A program made the translations under genes and the position numbers. The notes under the pieces were generated by a model, which saw only the letters and a list, made by a program, of their open reading frames with translations, made no database searches and was not told the origin of the DNA. Source: Parvularcula sp. LCG005 (GTDB taxonomy: Bacteria > Pseudomonadota > Alphaproteobacteria > Caulobacterales > Parvularculaceae). Taken from it: DNA of 64,000 nucleotides. Positions 44,826-54,664 of this stretch are shown piece after piece (position 1 is the stretch's first letter; each line of letters opens with the position of its first letter). Location of the stretch: NCBI RefSeq assembly GCF_032930845.1, contig NZ_CP136758.1, positions 2,743,001 to 2,807,000 on the forward strand, given 5' to 3'.

Positions 44826-47800
44826 ATGACTTTGGCATCTTCTCGGGTAGGGCTTGTTCACAGCGCGCTTCTGGCGCTTGGCCTTTTTGGCGGTATCGCC
44901 GGGTGCTCGGACAAGTCATCAGAGCGCATCGAAACCGTCCCGCTGGAGTCGTCTTTATCGACACCTGACGTCGCCGATCTGGCCACCCCGTCGGCCGGGA
45001 CGCCAATGGAAGACGCGTCGTTCCGCTATTTGCGATACGCCACCAACACCGATGCCGCGACGCCGGAAATCTGCCTGACGTTTTCCGCCCCCCTCGACCC
45101 GGAAACAGACTACTCCGCCTATGTCGATATTGAGACCAACGTCACTTTCAACGTTAACGGCAGTCATATGTGCCTCGGCGGTATGGCCTATGGCGATACC
45201 GCGCAGCTGACCCTCCGCAAGGGTTTTCCGGCGGCGGGTGGCGCAAGCCTTCTGACGCCGGAAATCGTGACCATCAGCTTTGACGATCGCCCCCCCATGG
45301 TCGCCTTCGCCGGCGACGGGGTCATCCTTCCCCGGGTGGAGGCCGACGGCCTCGCCATCAAGACCGTCAATGTGGACAATGTCGCCATCCGGATTCAGCG
45401 GGTGAACGACCGGGCCCTGGCCATGCGCTCTGTGACGTCGGGCTTCACGGCTGAGGAGGGTGAATACGCCTACGCCTATGGCGATGATACGCCGGGCCAG
45501 TTCGGCGCCCTCGTCTGGGAAGGCGAGATGACGACGAAGGGCCCTACCAATGCCAGCGTGACCACGGTCGTACCGCTGGCCGAGGTCATCGGCACTATTG
45601 AGCCGGGGGCGTACTATGTCGAACTGGCCGATGCGAAAGAACAGGAAGGCCGCCGCAGCAAGCCGGTAGCCCGCGCCGAACGCTGGATTATTGTGACGGA
45701 CCTGGCCCTCACCGCCTATCGGGGGGAGCAGGGTCTGGACCTGACCGTTCGCTCGCTGCAGACCGCCGCCCCATCTGGCGGGCAACGGGTTCAATTGATC
45801 GCGCAGTCCAACGAGGTCCTGGCCAGCAAGAAATCCGGGCGGGATGGCCGCGTGCAGTTCTCATCGGCTCTCATGAACGGTGAAGGCGGCAACCGTCCGC
45901 GGCTCGTTCTGGCCTATGGCGAGAACGGTGATTTTGCCATGCTCGACCTCGACCGCGCGCCTGTGGACCTGTCCGTTCACCCCGTTTCTGGTCGGTCCCG
46001 GCCGGGGCCGGTGGACGGCTATGTCTATCTTGACCGCGGTATCTATCGGCCCGGTGAGACGGTGCATGCCAGCCTTCTGTTGCGGGACGCCACCGACCGG
46101 GCCATTCAGGACCGCGCCGGGGCCCTCGTGGTCTATCAACCCAATGGCCTCGCGCTGGAGCGCAGCCGGTTTGACAGCCTGCCCGATGCTGGCGGCTTCG
46201 CGCACAGTTTTGAAATTCCCGATACCGCGGCGCGTGGCAGCTGGCGTATCGCGGCGGAGATTGATGGCGCGGGTACAGTGTACAGCACCTATTTCTCGGT
46301 TGAGGATTTTGTCCCCCAGCGCGTTGAGCTGACACTTACAGCGGATACCGAAAAGCCAATTCTGAACGGTGACCCCCGCATGATCTCTGCGCGGGCCCGC
46401 TTTCTCTATGGCGCACCGGGCGCCGGATTGATCGTGGACGGCACGGCGCGCGTGCAACGCGACCCGTCCCCCTTCAAGGACTGGTCCGGCTATCAGTTTG
46501 GTCTGCACGATGAGCAGTTCTCCGAAGCGTTCATCGAGCTTCCTGCTGTGGCCGCCGACGGAAAAGGCGAAGCCTCCATACCGCTGTCCCTTGGTCGCCG
46601 AGCCGCCGACAGCACACTGCCCCTGCGCGTCCGTGCCGTCATCGAGGTGGAAGAGCCCGGCGGGAGAACTGTTGCCGATGACATCATCGTCCCTTATCGG
46701 CCGCGCGACATCTATTACGGCCTGAAATCTGACGCCGGTGACAATGCGGATATCCGCAAGCCCGTCGGCTTTGACGTCATCGCCATGAGCGCGCTTGGCA
46801 AGCTCAACGCGGCAGACGTGCAATGGCGTCTGGTGCGCCGCGACTATGATTATGACTGGTACCGCAGCGAGGGCGGCAGCTGGCAATGGCGGCGGTCTGA
46901 ACGCATTGTGCCCATCGAAAGCGGCGTTCTGTCTCTCGACGGCTCAGCGCCCGCCCATCTGGAAACACCCCCCCTGGACTGGGGCGACTATCGCCTCATC
47001 ATCTCTGACAATAGCGGCGATGTCGCATCCCAGGCGTTCTGGGTCGGCTGGGGCGGCTATGCTGAAGATGGCGTTGAGGCCCCCGACGAAGTGCGCGTGG
47101 CCGGACCGAAAGACGGCGTCGCGTTGGGCGGTGAAGCTCGCCTTGCTATTCGTCCCCCCTATGCGGGCCTGGCGGAAGTGGTCATTGCCACCGATCGCGT
47201 GATCGACGTGCAGCACATCGAGATCAGAACTGAGGGGGCTGAACTGTCCGTGCCCGTCACCGAAGCATGGGGCGCCGGTGCCTATGTCATGGTCACGGTC
47301 TACACGCCGCGGGATTCGGCCACCCAGCCCCGTCCCCGCCGCGCCGTCGGTGTTGCCTATGTCCCGGTCAACGTCGATGAGCGCACCTTCGAGGTCTCGC
47401 TGGAGACCAAGGACGTCATTCGGCCCAACCAGACATTGTCCATACCGATCAGGGCCGAAACCGGCCCGCGCAATGAAACCGTCTATGCGACGCTGGCTGC
47501 GGTTGACGAAGGCATCCTCCTGCTGACCGGCTTTGAAAGCCCGGACCCGGTCGACTACTTCTTTGGCAAGGAGGCTCTTGGCGTCGACCTGTATGACGAT
47601 TACGGACGATTGCTCGATCCCAACCAGGGCGCCGCTGCCCCGGTCCGGTCAGGCGGTGACCAGATTGGCGGCGCGGGCCTGACCGTCGTGCCCACCAAAA
47701 CCGTGGCTTATTTCTCCGGTCCGGTCGAACTGGGCAAAGATGGACGCGGCACCGTGAAGCTGGACATCCCCGACTTCAATGGTGAATTGCGCCTGATGAC

Positions 47801-49721
47801 CGTTGTCTGGTCCGATAGCGGCCTTGGCGCTGGCGCCAAACCGATGACGGTTCGCGATGCAGTGCCTGCAGAGCTGGTTCTTCCCCGCTTCCTCAGCCCG
47901 GGCGATACCGCCCTCGCCACGGCGACCCTCGACAATGTTGAGGGCAAGGCAGGCGACTATGCTGTCAGTATCACCGCTGAAGGTCCTGTCACCGTCAATG
48001 AAGGCACACTGACCATGTCGCTTGACCAGGGACAGCGCGAAGATGCGCCTGTATCCCTGACCGCGACAGCGGAGGGGATTGCGATGCTGGCTCTTTCCGC
48101 GACCGGTCCCGACCGTTTCAAGGCGAGCAGCGAATATCCCATCGAAGTGCGCTCGGCGCACTGGCCGGAAACCCGCGTCACAAAGAGCGGCCTTGCGGCA
48201 GGCGCCGAGTACGTTGTCCCGCGTGACGCGCTGTCACCTTTTGTTGCCGGTTCAGGTCTCGTCCAGATCAGCTTCTCGGCCACACCGGTTGATACCGCAT
48301 CGCTGTTCGCCTCACTCTATGCCTATCCTTATGCGTGCACGGAACAGCTGACGAGCCGGATGTTTCCTCTCGTCTATGCCGCACAATTGTCTTCTCTGGC
48401 TGGCAAGGACGGGCCCGAAGATGCGCGCGCCGAAATGCAGAAGACCATCGAAACGCTTCTGTCACGACAGTCGGCCGAGGGCGCCTTCGGTCTGTGGCGG
48501 GTTGGTGATTACGGCGCCACGCCGTGGCTGGGGGCCTATGCAACTGACTTCCTGACCCGTGCAAAAGAGGCCGGCTATGAGGTTCCCGCAGCGTCAATTG
48601 ACCTGGCCCTTGATGCTCTAGAGCCATTCGCAGACGGACAGTTCTATGGCGGCAATGGCTACAAGACCTCGGTCGCCAATCCGAAATGGACGGCGGATAC
48701 CAGCGCGCGCATGCAGAATCGAAGCGCCGCCTATGCCCTCTACGTTCTGGCCCGCAATGGTCGCGGCGACCGCTCTCGCCTGCGGTACATGCACGATGAG
48801 CTGCGCACGAAGATCGAAAGCCCCCTCGCGCTAGCCCAGATCGGCGCAGGCCTGGCGGCCATGGGTGACCAGGGCCGCGCCCGCAGCGCCTTCGAAGCGG
48901 CGGTGAAGAAGGTCGGCTATCGCAATGAGGGTGACTGGTACCAGACACCGCTGCGCGACCGGGCCGGCATTGTGGCCCTGGCTGCGGAAGCCGGTCTGTC
49001 TGACATCGTCGAGGAAATGACCCCTGACCTGACGCGAGATATTCTGTCTGCAGACCAGTTGACCACACAGGAAAAGGCGCACCTCATTCTGGCAGCCCGT
49101 GCCATCGCAGGCGATGTCGACGCGCCCCCCGTAACCTACGGTAATGGGGGCAAGGGCGTGACCTCACGCCAGTTCAATGACGCGACACTGGACGACGCGA
49201 AGACGTTCAAGAACACGTCCGACAACCCCGTCTATGTCACCCTGCTGACCCGCGGCAGCCCCAAGGCGCCACCGGAGGCCGCGAGCCAGGATCTGGTCAT
49301 CCGGAAATCCTTCTCGACACTGACAGGCCAACCCGTGGACCTGTCCCAACTGGCGCAGGGCGACCGCGTGGTCGTGACCTTGCGGATGGAGCCAGCGCGC
49401 GCCGCACTCGCCCAGTACATGATCGTCGATTTGCTGCCTGCCGGACTGGAAATCGAGGGAATCCTACAGTCGGGCGATGGCGGTAAAGAAGGAGCGTTCA
49501 GTTTTGTCGGGGACATCGCCGTGCCCACCATGGCTGAAAAGCGCGACGATCGCTTTGTTGCGGCAATCGACACCGGACGGTCTGCACCGGTCACCCTCGC
49601 CTACACGGCGAGGGCGGTGACTGCCGGTCGCTTTACGGTCCCCGGCGCCATTGCCGAAGACATGTACAAGCCGGACGTCTTCGCCCGTTCTGCCGCAGGA
49701 ACGATGACAATCGCGCCGTGA
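44826..49721 (+). CDS. Bacterial alpha-2-macroglobulin lipoprotein with thioester
   Basis: A 1,631-residue lipoprotein (signal MTLASSRVGLVHSALLALGL, lipobox IAGC). Several macroglobulin beta domains (for example VDGYVYLDRGIYRPGETVHA) precede the alpha-2-macroglobulin domain TVVPTKTVAYFSGPVELGKD with LDIPDFNGELRLMTVVWSD. The thioester motif CTEQ lies at residues 1171-1174 within YPYACTEQLTSRMFPL, so this is the protease-trapping type. Thioester-helix and receptor-like domains follow. It is thought to trap invading proteases in the periplasm. GGAGGGAAACGGT supports the ATG. Stop and pbpC GTG overlap by four bases, the classical pairing. Confidence 0.94.
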   Translation: MTLASSRVGLVHSALLALGLFGGIAGCSDKSSERIETVPLESSLSTPDVADLATPSAGTPMEDASFRYLRYATNTDAATPEICLTFSAPLDPETDYSAYVDIETNVTFNVNGSHMCLGGMAYGDTAQLTLRKGFPAAGGASLLTPEIVTISFDDRPPMVAFAGDGVILPRVEADGLAIKTVNVDNVAIRIQRVNDRALAMRSVTSGFTAEEGEYAYAYGDDTPGQFGALVWEGEMTTKGPTNASVTTVVPLAEVIGTIEPGAYYVELADAKEQEGRRSKPVARAERWIIVTDLALTAYRGEQGLDLTVRSLQTAAPSGGQRVQLIAQSNEVLASKKSGRDGRVQFSSALMNGEGGNRPRLVLAYGENGDFAMLDLDRAPVDLSVHPVSGRSRPGPVDGYVYLDRGIYRPGETVHASLLLRDATDRAIQDRAGALVVYQPNGLALERSRFDSLPDAGGFAHSFEIPDTAARGSWRIAAEIDGAGTVYSTYFSVEDFVPQRVELTLTADTEKPILNGDPRMISARARFLYGAPGAGLIVDGTARVQRDPSPFKDWSGYQFGLHDEQFSEAFIELPAVAADGKGEASIPLSLGRRAADSTLPLRVRAVIEVEEPGGRTVADDIIVPYRPRDIYYGLKSDAGDNADIRKPVGFDVIAMSALGKLNAADVQWRLVRRDYDYDWYRSEGGSWQWRRSERIVPIESGVLSLDGSAPAHLETPPLDWGDYRLIISDNSGDVASQAFWVGWGGYAEDGVEAPDEVRVAGPKDGVALGGEARLAIRPPYAGLAEVVIATDRVIDVQHIEIRTEGAELSVPVTEAWGAGAYVMVTVYTPRDSATQPRPRRAVGVAYVPVNVDERTFEVSLETKDVIRPNQTLSIPIRAETGPRNETVYATLAAVDEGILLLTGFESPDPVDYFFGKEALGVDLYDDYGRLLDPNQGAAAPVRSGGDQIGGAGLTVVPTKTVAYFSGPVELGKDGRGTVKLDIPDFNGELRLMTVVWSDSGLGAGAKPMTVRDAVPAELVLPRFLSPGDTALATATLDNVEGKAGDYAVSITAEGPVTVNEGTLTMSLDQGQREDAPVSLTATAEGIAMLALSATGPDRFKASSEYPIEVRSAHWPETRVTKSGLAAGAEYVVPRDALSPFVAGSGLVQISFSATPVDTASLFASLYAYPYACTEQLTSRMFPLVYAAQLSSLAGKDGPEDARAEMQKTIETLLSRQSAEGAFGLWRVGDYGATPWLGAYATDFLTRAKEAGYEVPAASIDLALDALEPFADGQFYGGNGYKTSVANPKWTADTSARMQNRSAAYALYVLARNGRGDRSRLRYMHDELRTKIESPLALAQIGAGLAAMGDQGRARSAFEAAVKKVGYRNEGDWYQTPLRDRAGIVALAAEAGLSDIVEEMTPDLTRDILSADQLTTQEKAHLILAARAIAGDVDAPPVTYGNGGKGVTSRQFNDATLDDAKTFKNTSDNPVYVTLLTRGSPKAPPEAASQDLVIRKSFSTLTGQPVDLSQLAQGDRVVVTLRMEPARAALAQYMIVDLLPAGLEIEGILQSGDGGKEGAFSFVGDIAVPTMAEKRDDRFVAAIDTGRSAPVTLAYTARAVTAGRFTVPGAIAEDMYKPDVFARSAAGTMTIAP

Positions 49722-51778
49722 CCAATGCTCGTCGCATCGGCAAAAGGCTGCGTCTGGCCGCTGGGGGCGCCGCCCTCACCGTGGCTGGCGTCCTCCTGCT
49801 TGATCGGCTGTTCCCGCCGCCCATCGAGCGTGGGCACGAAGTCTCGACGGTCGTCAGCGACCGCTATGGCAACCCGCTACGCGCCTTCCCTGTCGCCAAT
49901 GGCCGCTGGCGGCTCGCGGCGACGCTGGATGACATTGATCCTGCCTATATTCGTGCCCTGATCGAAATTGAGGACCAACGATTCTACCAGCATCACGGCG
50001 TGGACGGCCTGGCCCTCAGTCGCGCCCTGCGCGATTGGGTGCGATATGGCGAGATCCGGTCCGGCGCCTCGACCATCACGATGCAGACGGCACGGCTGCT
50101 GGAACCCCGGCCACGAACTGTTCCGTCCAAGATTGTCGAGATGATCCGCGCAGTGCAGCTGGAAGCTCGTCTGGACAAGGACGAAATCCTTGAGCTCTAT
50201 CTGACGCTGACCCCCTATGGCGGCAACATTGAGGGCTTGCGAGCCGCCAGCTGGGCCTGGTTTGGTCGCGAACCTCGCGCCCTGTCTCCTGACCAGATCG
50301 CGCTCCTGATCGCCCTGCCCCAAGCCCCGGAGGCGCGCCGACCTGACCGTCACCCGGCCGCAGCGAAGTCGGCTCGCGGTCGCATCCTCAACCGGCTGAC
50401 GGACGCCGACATGCTGGCACCAGATCGTGCTGAGGATGCGAGCGACGAGGACGTTCCGCGATCACGCCATGCCTTTCCCAACGATGCCTGGCATCTGGCC
50501 GAGACCGTCAAGGCGCGGTCGATTGATCGAGACCTGACGACCACCATCGATTTGCCGTTGCAACGCGCGGCGGCCCGCCGCATGGCCCGCCTCGCAGCAG
50601 AAGGCGGTGACGGGGTACAGGCCGCAGCCATCATCATCGAAATTGATACACGTGCGGTCCGTGCGCTGATCGGTTCAGCGGGACGCGACCGCGCGGGGGG
50701 CTGGATTGATCTGAGCCAGCGCAAGCGCTCCCCCGGATCAACGCTGAAGCCCTTTATCTATGCCATGGCCTTTGACGACGGCCTAGCGAATGCAGAAACG
50801 CGGATCAACGACCTGCCCGCCCGGTTTGCCCATTATCGCCCGGAGAATTTTGACCGGACCTTTCGCGGCGAAGTGACCATCGCACAGGCTCTGCAACATT
50901 CACTGAACGTGCCGGCCGTTCAGATTCTGGACAGCATCGGCGCGAACCGGTTCCTCTCTATGCTGAGTTATGGCGGCAGCCTCCCCACTCTGCCCAACAG
51001 CAGCGAGGTCGATGTCGGCCTGGCCGTGGCGTTGGGCGGGCTTGGGCTGACCCTACAGGATCTTGGCGCTCTGTACGCCGCCTTGGGTGATGAGGGCGAG
51101 GCAAGGCCTCTTCGGTTTCTGGAAAGTGATGCAGCGGGCACCGACGCCCACCGCCTCGTCTCCGCCGAATCCGCCGCCGAGATCATCAGTATTCTGCAGA
51201 ACGCGCCAGCACCCCCAGGACGACCACCTGCCGCGCTGACCGCAGGCTCCCCTCGCGTGGCCTATAAGACGGGCACGTCCTATGGGTACCGTGACGCCTG
51301 GGCCGCAGGACTTGCCAATGGCTACGCCATTGTCGTCTGGACCGGACGACCCGATGGCGCCCCGCGATCCGGAGTGACCGGACGCCAGGCGGCCCTCCCC
51401 GCACTCTTTGATCTGTTCGACCTGACAGCCCAGACGGGACAGCCAACGCGCGCGCCCCTGACCGACAGGCAGCCACCCGTGATGCACGCACCGGCCCTTG
51501 CGCGCTTCGCGCCGACCGATACCGCGCCCATGATCTTGTTTCCTCCCGATAACGCTGAAGTCTGGGCCGATCATCCGGGGAAGGGGTTTGTATTGTCCGC
51601 ACGGGGCGAACAGCCGCTCACATGGTATGCCGATGGCACCGAGGTGACCGTAGACGCCGGAGGCGCACCGCTATGGACACCGCCCGGCGAGGGGTTCTAC
51701 CGACTGGCTGTGGTTGACGCATCGGGGCGGACAACCGCCGCCAAAATCCGTGTACGGACACCGCAGTCCATTGAATGA
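49718..51778 (+). CDS. pbpC: Penicillin-binding protein 1C
   Basis: A 686-residue bifunctional peptidoglycan synthase. N-terminal anchor helix, then glycosyltransferase 51 blocks (IEIEDQRFYQHHGVDGLALS with the catalytic Glu; GASTITMQTARLL; LELYLTLTPYGGNIEG). Transpeptidase motifs: SPGSTLKPFIY (S-x-x-K near residue 340), QHSLN (SxN) and YKTGTSYGYRDAWAAG (KTG). A C-terminal BiPBP_C domain follows near residue 590 (MILFPPDNAEVWADHP...). Translationally coupled to the macroglobulin gene (GTGA); the pair is believed to repair the wall and trap proteases after a breach. Confidence 0.95.
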   Translation: MTNARRIGKRLRLAAGGAALTVAGVLLLDRLFPPPIERGHEVSTVVSDRYGNPLRAFPVANGRWRLAATLDDIDPAYIRALIEIEDQRFYQHHGVDGLALSRALRDWVRYGEIRSGASTITMQTARLLEPRPRTVPSKIVEMIRAVQLEARLDKDEILELYLTLTPYGGNIEGLRAASWAWFGREPRALSPDQIALLIALPQAPEARRPDRHPAAAKSARGRILNRLTDADMLAPDRAEDASDEDVPRSRHAFPNDAWHLAETVKARSIDRDLTTTIDLPLQRAAARRMARLAAEGGDGVQAAAIIIEIDTRAVRALIGSAGRDRAGGWIDLSQRKRSPGSTLKPFIYAMAFDDGLANAETRINDLPARFAHYRPENFDRTFRGEVTIAQALQHSLNVPAVQILDSIGANRFLSMLSYGGSLPTLPNSSEVDVGLAVALGGLGLTLQDLGALYAALGDEGEARPLRFLESDAAGTDAHRLVSAESAAEIISILQNAPAPPGRPPAALTAGSPRVAYKTGTSYGYRDAWAAGLANGYAIVVWTGRPDGAPRSGVTGRQAALPALFDLFDLTAQTGQPTRAPLTDRQPPVMHAPALARFAPTDTAPMILFPPDNAEVWADHPGKGFVLSARGEQPLTWYADGTEVTVDAGGAPLWTPPGEGFYRLAVVDASGRTTAAKIRVRTPQSIE

Positions 51779-51786
51779 GACCCCGG

Positions 51787-52965
51787 TCAGGCCGCCTTTT
51801 TCTTCAAGAGACGACCGACGCCCTTGGCGGCCTGGCGAATGCGCTGCTCGTTCTCGACCAAGGCAATGCGGACAAAGCCTTCCCCGCGCTCACCGAAACC
51901 AACGCCCGGCGCGACGGCGACATCACCCACATCGATGAGATGCTTGGTGAAGGCGAGACTGTCCTGTCCGTACTCCGACGGAATGGGGGCCCAGGCGAAC
52001 ATGCTCGCTTTGGGGCGCGGAATGTCCCAACCGTTCATGCGGAAGCTGTCGACCAATACATCAAGCCGCTTGCGATACACCTGGCGCATCGTCTCCCCGA
52101 CCTCCTCGGCACGATCGAGCGCCGTGGCGGCCGCCACCTGAATTGGCGTGAACGCACCATAGTCAAGATAGGACTTCACCCGCGTAAGCGCCGAGATCAG
52201 CCGCGGATTGCCCACGGCGAACCCCATGCGCCAGCCCGCCATCGAGAAGGTTTTCGACATGGTCGTAAATTCGACGGCCACGTCCTTTGCGCCATTGACC
52301 TGAAGGATTGACGGGGACGGATCCGTGTCGAAATAGATTTCGGAATAGGCAAGGTCCGACAGAATGATCAGTTCATGTTTGCGCGCAAACGCAACCGCAT
52401 CCCGATAGAAATCGAGGCTGGCAATCTCTGCCGTCGGGTTGGACGGATAGTTCAGGACCATCGCAATTGGTTTGGGCACTGAATATTTGATGGCTTTTTC
52501 AGCTTCGATAAAGACCTGCTCCGTCGCGGCCGAGGGCAAAGCGCGCATGGAACCGCCGGCCATGATGAAGCCGAACGCGTGCAATGGATAGGACGGGTTC
52601 GGCGCCAGAATGACGTCGCCGGGCGCCGTGATGGCATTGGCCATATTGGCAAAGCCCTCTTTTGACCCGAGGGTGACAATCACTTCGCTCTCAGGATCGA
52701 GCTTCACACCGAAGCGCCGCTCATAATAACGAGCTTGGGCCTTGCGCAGGCCGGGAATGCCCTTGCTGGCGGAATAGCCGTGAGCCTTGGGATTGCGCGA
52801 CGCCTCGCACAGCTTGTCGACAATAAAGCTCGGGGTCGGAAGATCCGGATTGCCCATACCAAGGTCGATCACGTCACGACCGACCGCTCGCGCCTCGGCC
52901 TTCTGTCGATTGACTTCAGCAAAGACGTAAGGTGGCAGGCGGCGGATGGCGTGAAAGTCTTGCAT
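51787..52965 (-). CDS. alaC: Class I aminotransferase, AlaC-like (glutamate-pyruvate transaminase)
   Basis: A 392-residue fold-type I PLP enzyme. Motifs: RDVIDLGMGNPDLPTPSFIV, GYSASKGIPGLRKAQARYY, NYPSNPTAE, the PLP lysine in TMSKTFSMAGWRMGF near residue 236, and the C-terminal FVRIALVENEQRIRQA. Best match is the AlaC/alanine-transaminase group, which makes alanine from pyruvate; LL-diaminopimelate aminotransferases are close relatives. It lies just downstream of the ilv-leu terminator and could share the pyruvate/amino-acid theme, but it appears separately transcribed. Confidence 0.88.
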   Translation of the reverse strand: MQDFHAIRRLPPYVFAEVNRQKAEARAVGRDVIDLGMGNPDLPTPSFIVDKLCEASRNPKAHGYSASKGIPGLRKAQARYYERRFGVKLDPESEVIVTLGSKEGFANMANAITAPGDVILAPNPSYPLHAFGFIMAGGSMRALPSAATEQVFIEAEKAIKYSVPKPIAMVLNYPSNPTAEIASLDFYRDAVAFARKHELIILSDLAYSEIYFDTDPSPSILQVNGAKDVAVEFTTMSKTFSMAGWRMGFAVGNPRLISALTRVKSYLDYGAFTPIQVAAATALDRAEEVGETMRQVYRKRLDVLVDSFRMNGWDIPRPKASMFAWAPIPSEYGQDSLAFTKHLIDVGDVAVAPGVGFGERGEGFVRIALVENEQRIRQAAKGVGRLLKKKAA

Positions 52966-53023
52966 GGCTCCAAGCTACATTAAGGGACGACAAACACTGG
53001 ACGAATTAAAGTCAAAAACTGGT

Positions 53024-53051
53024 AAAAAAATGGCAGGCCTCAGGCCGCCAT
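53024..53051 (-). terminator. Intrinsic terminator at the end of the ilv-leu superoperon
   Basis: Minus strand ATGGCGGCC-TGA-GGCCtGCCAT folds into a nine-pair stem with one bulged T, then seven T. The 5' arm is the last codons of leuB; the loop is its stop codon. Confidence 0.85.
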
Positions 53052-54086
53052 CAACTTTTCAACGACCGCGTCCGCGACCTGTTGGGTCGATGATGTCCCA
53101 CCAAGATCGGATGTACGGACGTGGTCTCGGATGACCGCTTCTGCCGCGGCCTCAATCCGGTCGGCGGCATCGGGTGCACCGGCGGAAAACCGCAATAGCA
53201 TGGCCATCGACATGATCGCACCAATCGGATTCGCCTTGCCCTTGCCGGCAATATCAGGCGCCGACCCGTGGATGGGCTCGTAAAGACCGCGTGTGCCCTC
53301 GCCCAGGGATGCAGACCCCAACAGGCCGATTGACCCGGCGATGACCGAAGCTTCATCCGAGAGGATGTCGCCAAAAAGGTTCTCCGTCACGACAACGTCA
53401 AAACGGGAGGGTCGTTGAATAAGGTGCATGGCCATGGCATCGACGAGCACATGGTCAACGGCGACTTCCGGGTAATCTTTGGCAATCCGGTTCACCGTCG
53501 ACCGCCACAGGCGAGAGCTGGCAAGCACGTTGGCCTTGTCCACTGAGGTCAGGCGACCGGACCGGCCTTTTGCCGCTTCAAAGGCGATGCGTGTCACCCG
53601 TTCGACCTCAGCGTCCGTATAAACGAGGCTGTCCGTGGCGCGCTCAAGACCTTCTTCCCGATCACCAAAATACAGACCGCCAGTCAGCTCACGGACAATC
53701 AGGATATCTGTCCCGCGAACGCGGTCAGACTTCAGGGGCGACATCTCTGCCAGGCAGTCGAGCAGTTTCAGCGGGCGCAGATTGGCAAAGACATTCAGCT
53801 CCTTGCGGATCCGCAGAAGGCCCTGTTCAGGGCGAATGGGCGTCATATCCCATTTGGGACCGCCAACGGCCCCAAGGAAAATGGCATCAGCCGAAAGACA
53901 GGCATCGAGCGTCCCGGCAGGCAACGGATCGCCGTGTCGATCAATGGCGATACCGCCAAAATCATGACTTTCCGTATGCAGTGCAATGCCTTCAGCCGCG
54001 CAGGCGGCCTCGAGAACCTTGACGGCAGCCTCGGTGACTTCAGGGCCAATCCCGTCACCAGGTAGCAGGACGACATTCAAACTCAT
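53040..54086 (-). CDS. leuB: 3-isopropylmalate dehydrogenase
   Basis: NAD-dependent oxidative decarboxylation of 3-isopropylmalate, third step of leucine synthesis. 348 residues with LLPGDGIGPEV, GAVGGPKWD, RKELNVFANLRP, the substrate Tyr in ELTGGLYFGDRE, and EPIHGSAPDIAGKGKANPIG. Overlaps leuD by four bases. It is the last gene of the superoperon. Confidence 0.97.
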   Translation of the reverse strand: MSLNVVLLPGDGIGPEVTEAAVKVLEAACAAEGIALHTESHDFGGIAIDRHGDPLPAGTLDACLSADAIFLGAVGGPKWDMTPIRPEQGLLRIRKELNVFANLRPLKLLDCLAEMSPLKSDRVRGTDILIVRELTGGLYFGDREEGLERATDSLVYTDAEVERVTRIAFEAAKGRSGRLTSVDKANVLASSRLWRSTVNRIAKDYPEVAVDHVLVDAMAMHLIQRPSRFDVVVTENLFGDILSDEASVIAGSIGLLGSASLGEGTRGLYEPIHGSAPDIAGKGKANPIGAIMSMAMLLRFSAGAPDAADRIEAAAEAVIRDHVRTSDLGGTSSTQQVADAVVEKLMAA

Positions 54087-54664
54087 CGGCCGGTCCTTTT
54101 CTCAAATTTTTCGATCTCAGGCACCACTGCGACCAGCATGCCGAGCGGGTCGGTACCTTCCAGCATGCAACGACGCGCGAAGGGGTCGGTCGCGAACGAC
54201 ACGACATGATTGCCAAAGCGGAGCTCCTCAGCTTCGAGGTCCACCGACATTTCCCGGCCAGGGGATGCCATCAGCTCGGCATGAATATCGGCGGGCACTT
54301 CTACCGTCAGCACACCATTCTTCAGCGCGTTGGATCGAAAGATATCACCGAAACTCGTGCTGACGATGACCTTCAGGCCCAGCGCAGACAGCGCCCACGG
54401 CGCGTGTTCACGCGAAGAGCCGCAGCCAAAATTATCGCCAGCAACCAGAATTTTCTGCTGATCGAAGTCGACCGCGCGAAAGGGATTGTCAGCCTTTGGC
54501 CGACCTTCACCGTCGAAACGCCAGTCGTAAAAGGCGGATTCCCCCAGACCGTCCTTGCTGGTCGTGGTCAGAAAGCGGGCAGGAATAATCTGGTCCGTAT
54601 CGATATCACGTTGGGGCAATGTCAGCGTGCGCGATGTGAGGACCGTGAACGGCTCGTTGCTCAT
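54083..54664 (-). CDS. leuD: 3-isopropylmalate dehydratase small subunit
   Basis: Swivelling subunit of isopropylmalate isomerase, working with LeuC. 193 residues: [13 protein letters not shown] near the N-terminus, [18 protein letters not shown] and [19 protein letters not shown] overlaps at both ends with leuC and leuB show tight coupling. Confidence 0.96.
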   Translation of the reverse strand: MSNEPFTVLTSRTLTLPQRDIDTDQIIPARFLTTTSKDGLGESAFYDWRFDGEGRPKADNPFRAVDFDQQKILVAGDNFGCGSSREHAPWALSALGLKVIVSTSFGDIFRSNALKNGVLTVEVPADIHAELMASPGREMSVDLEAEELRFGNHVVSFATDPFARRCMLEGTDPLGMLVAVVPEIEKFEKRTGR

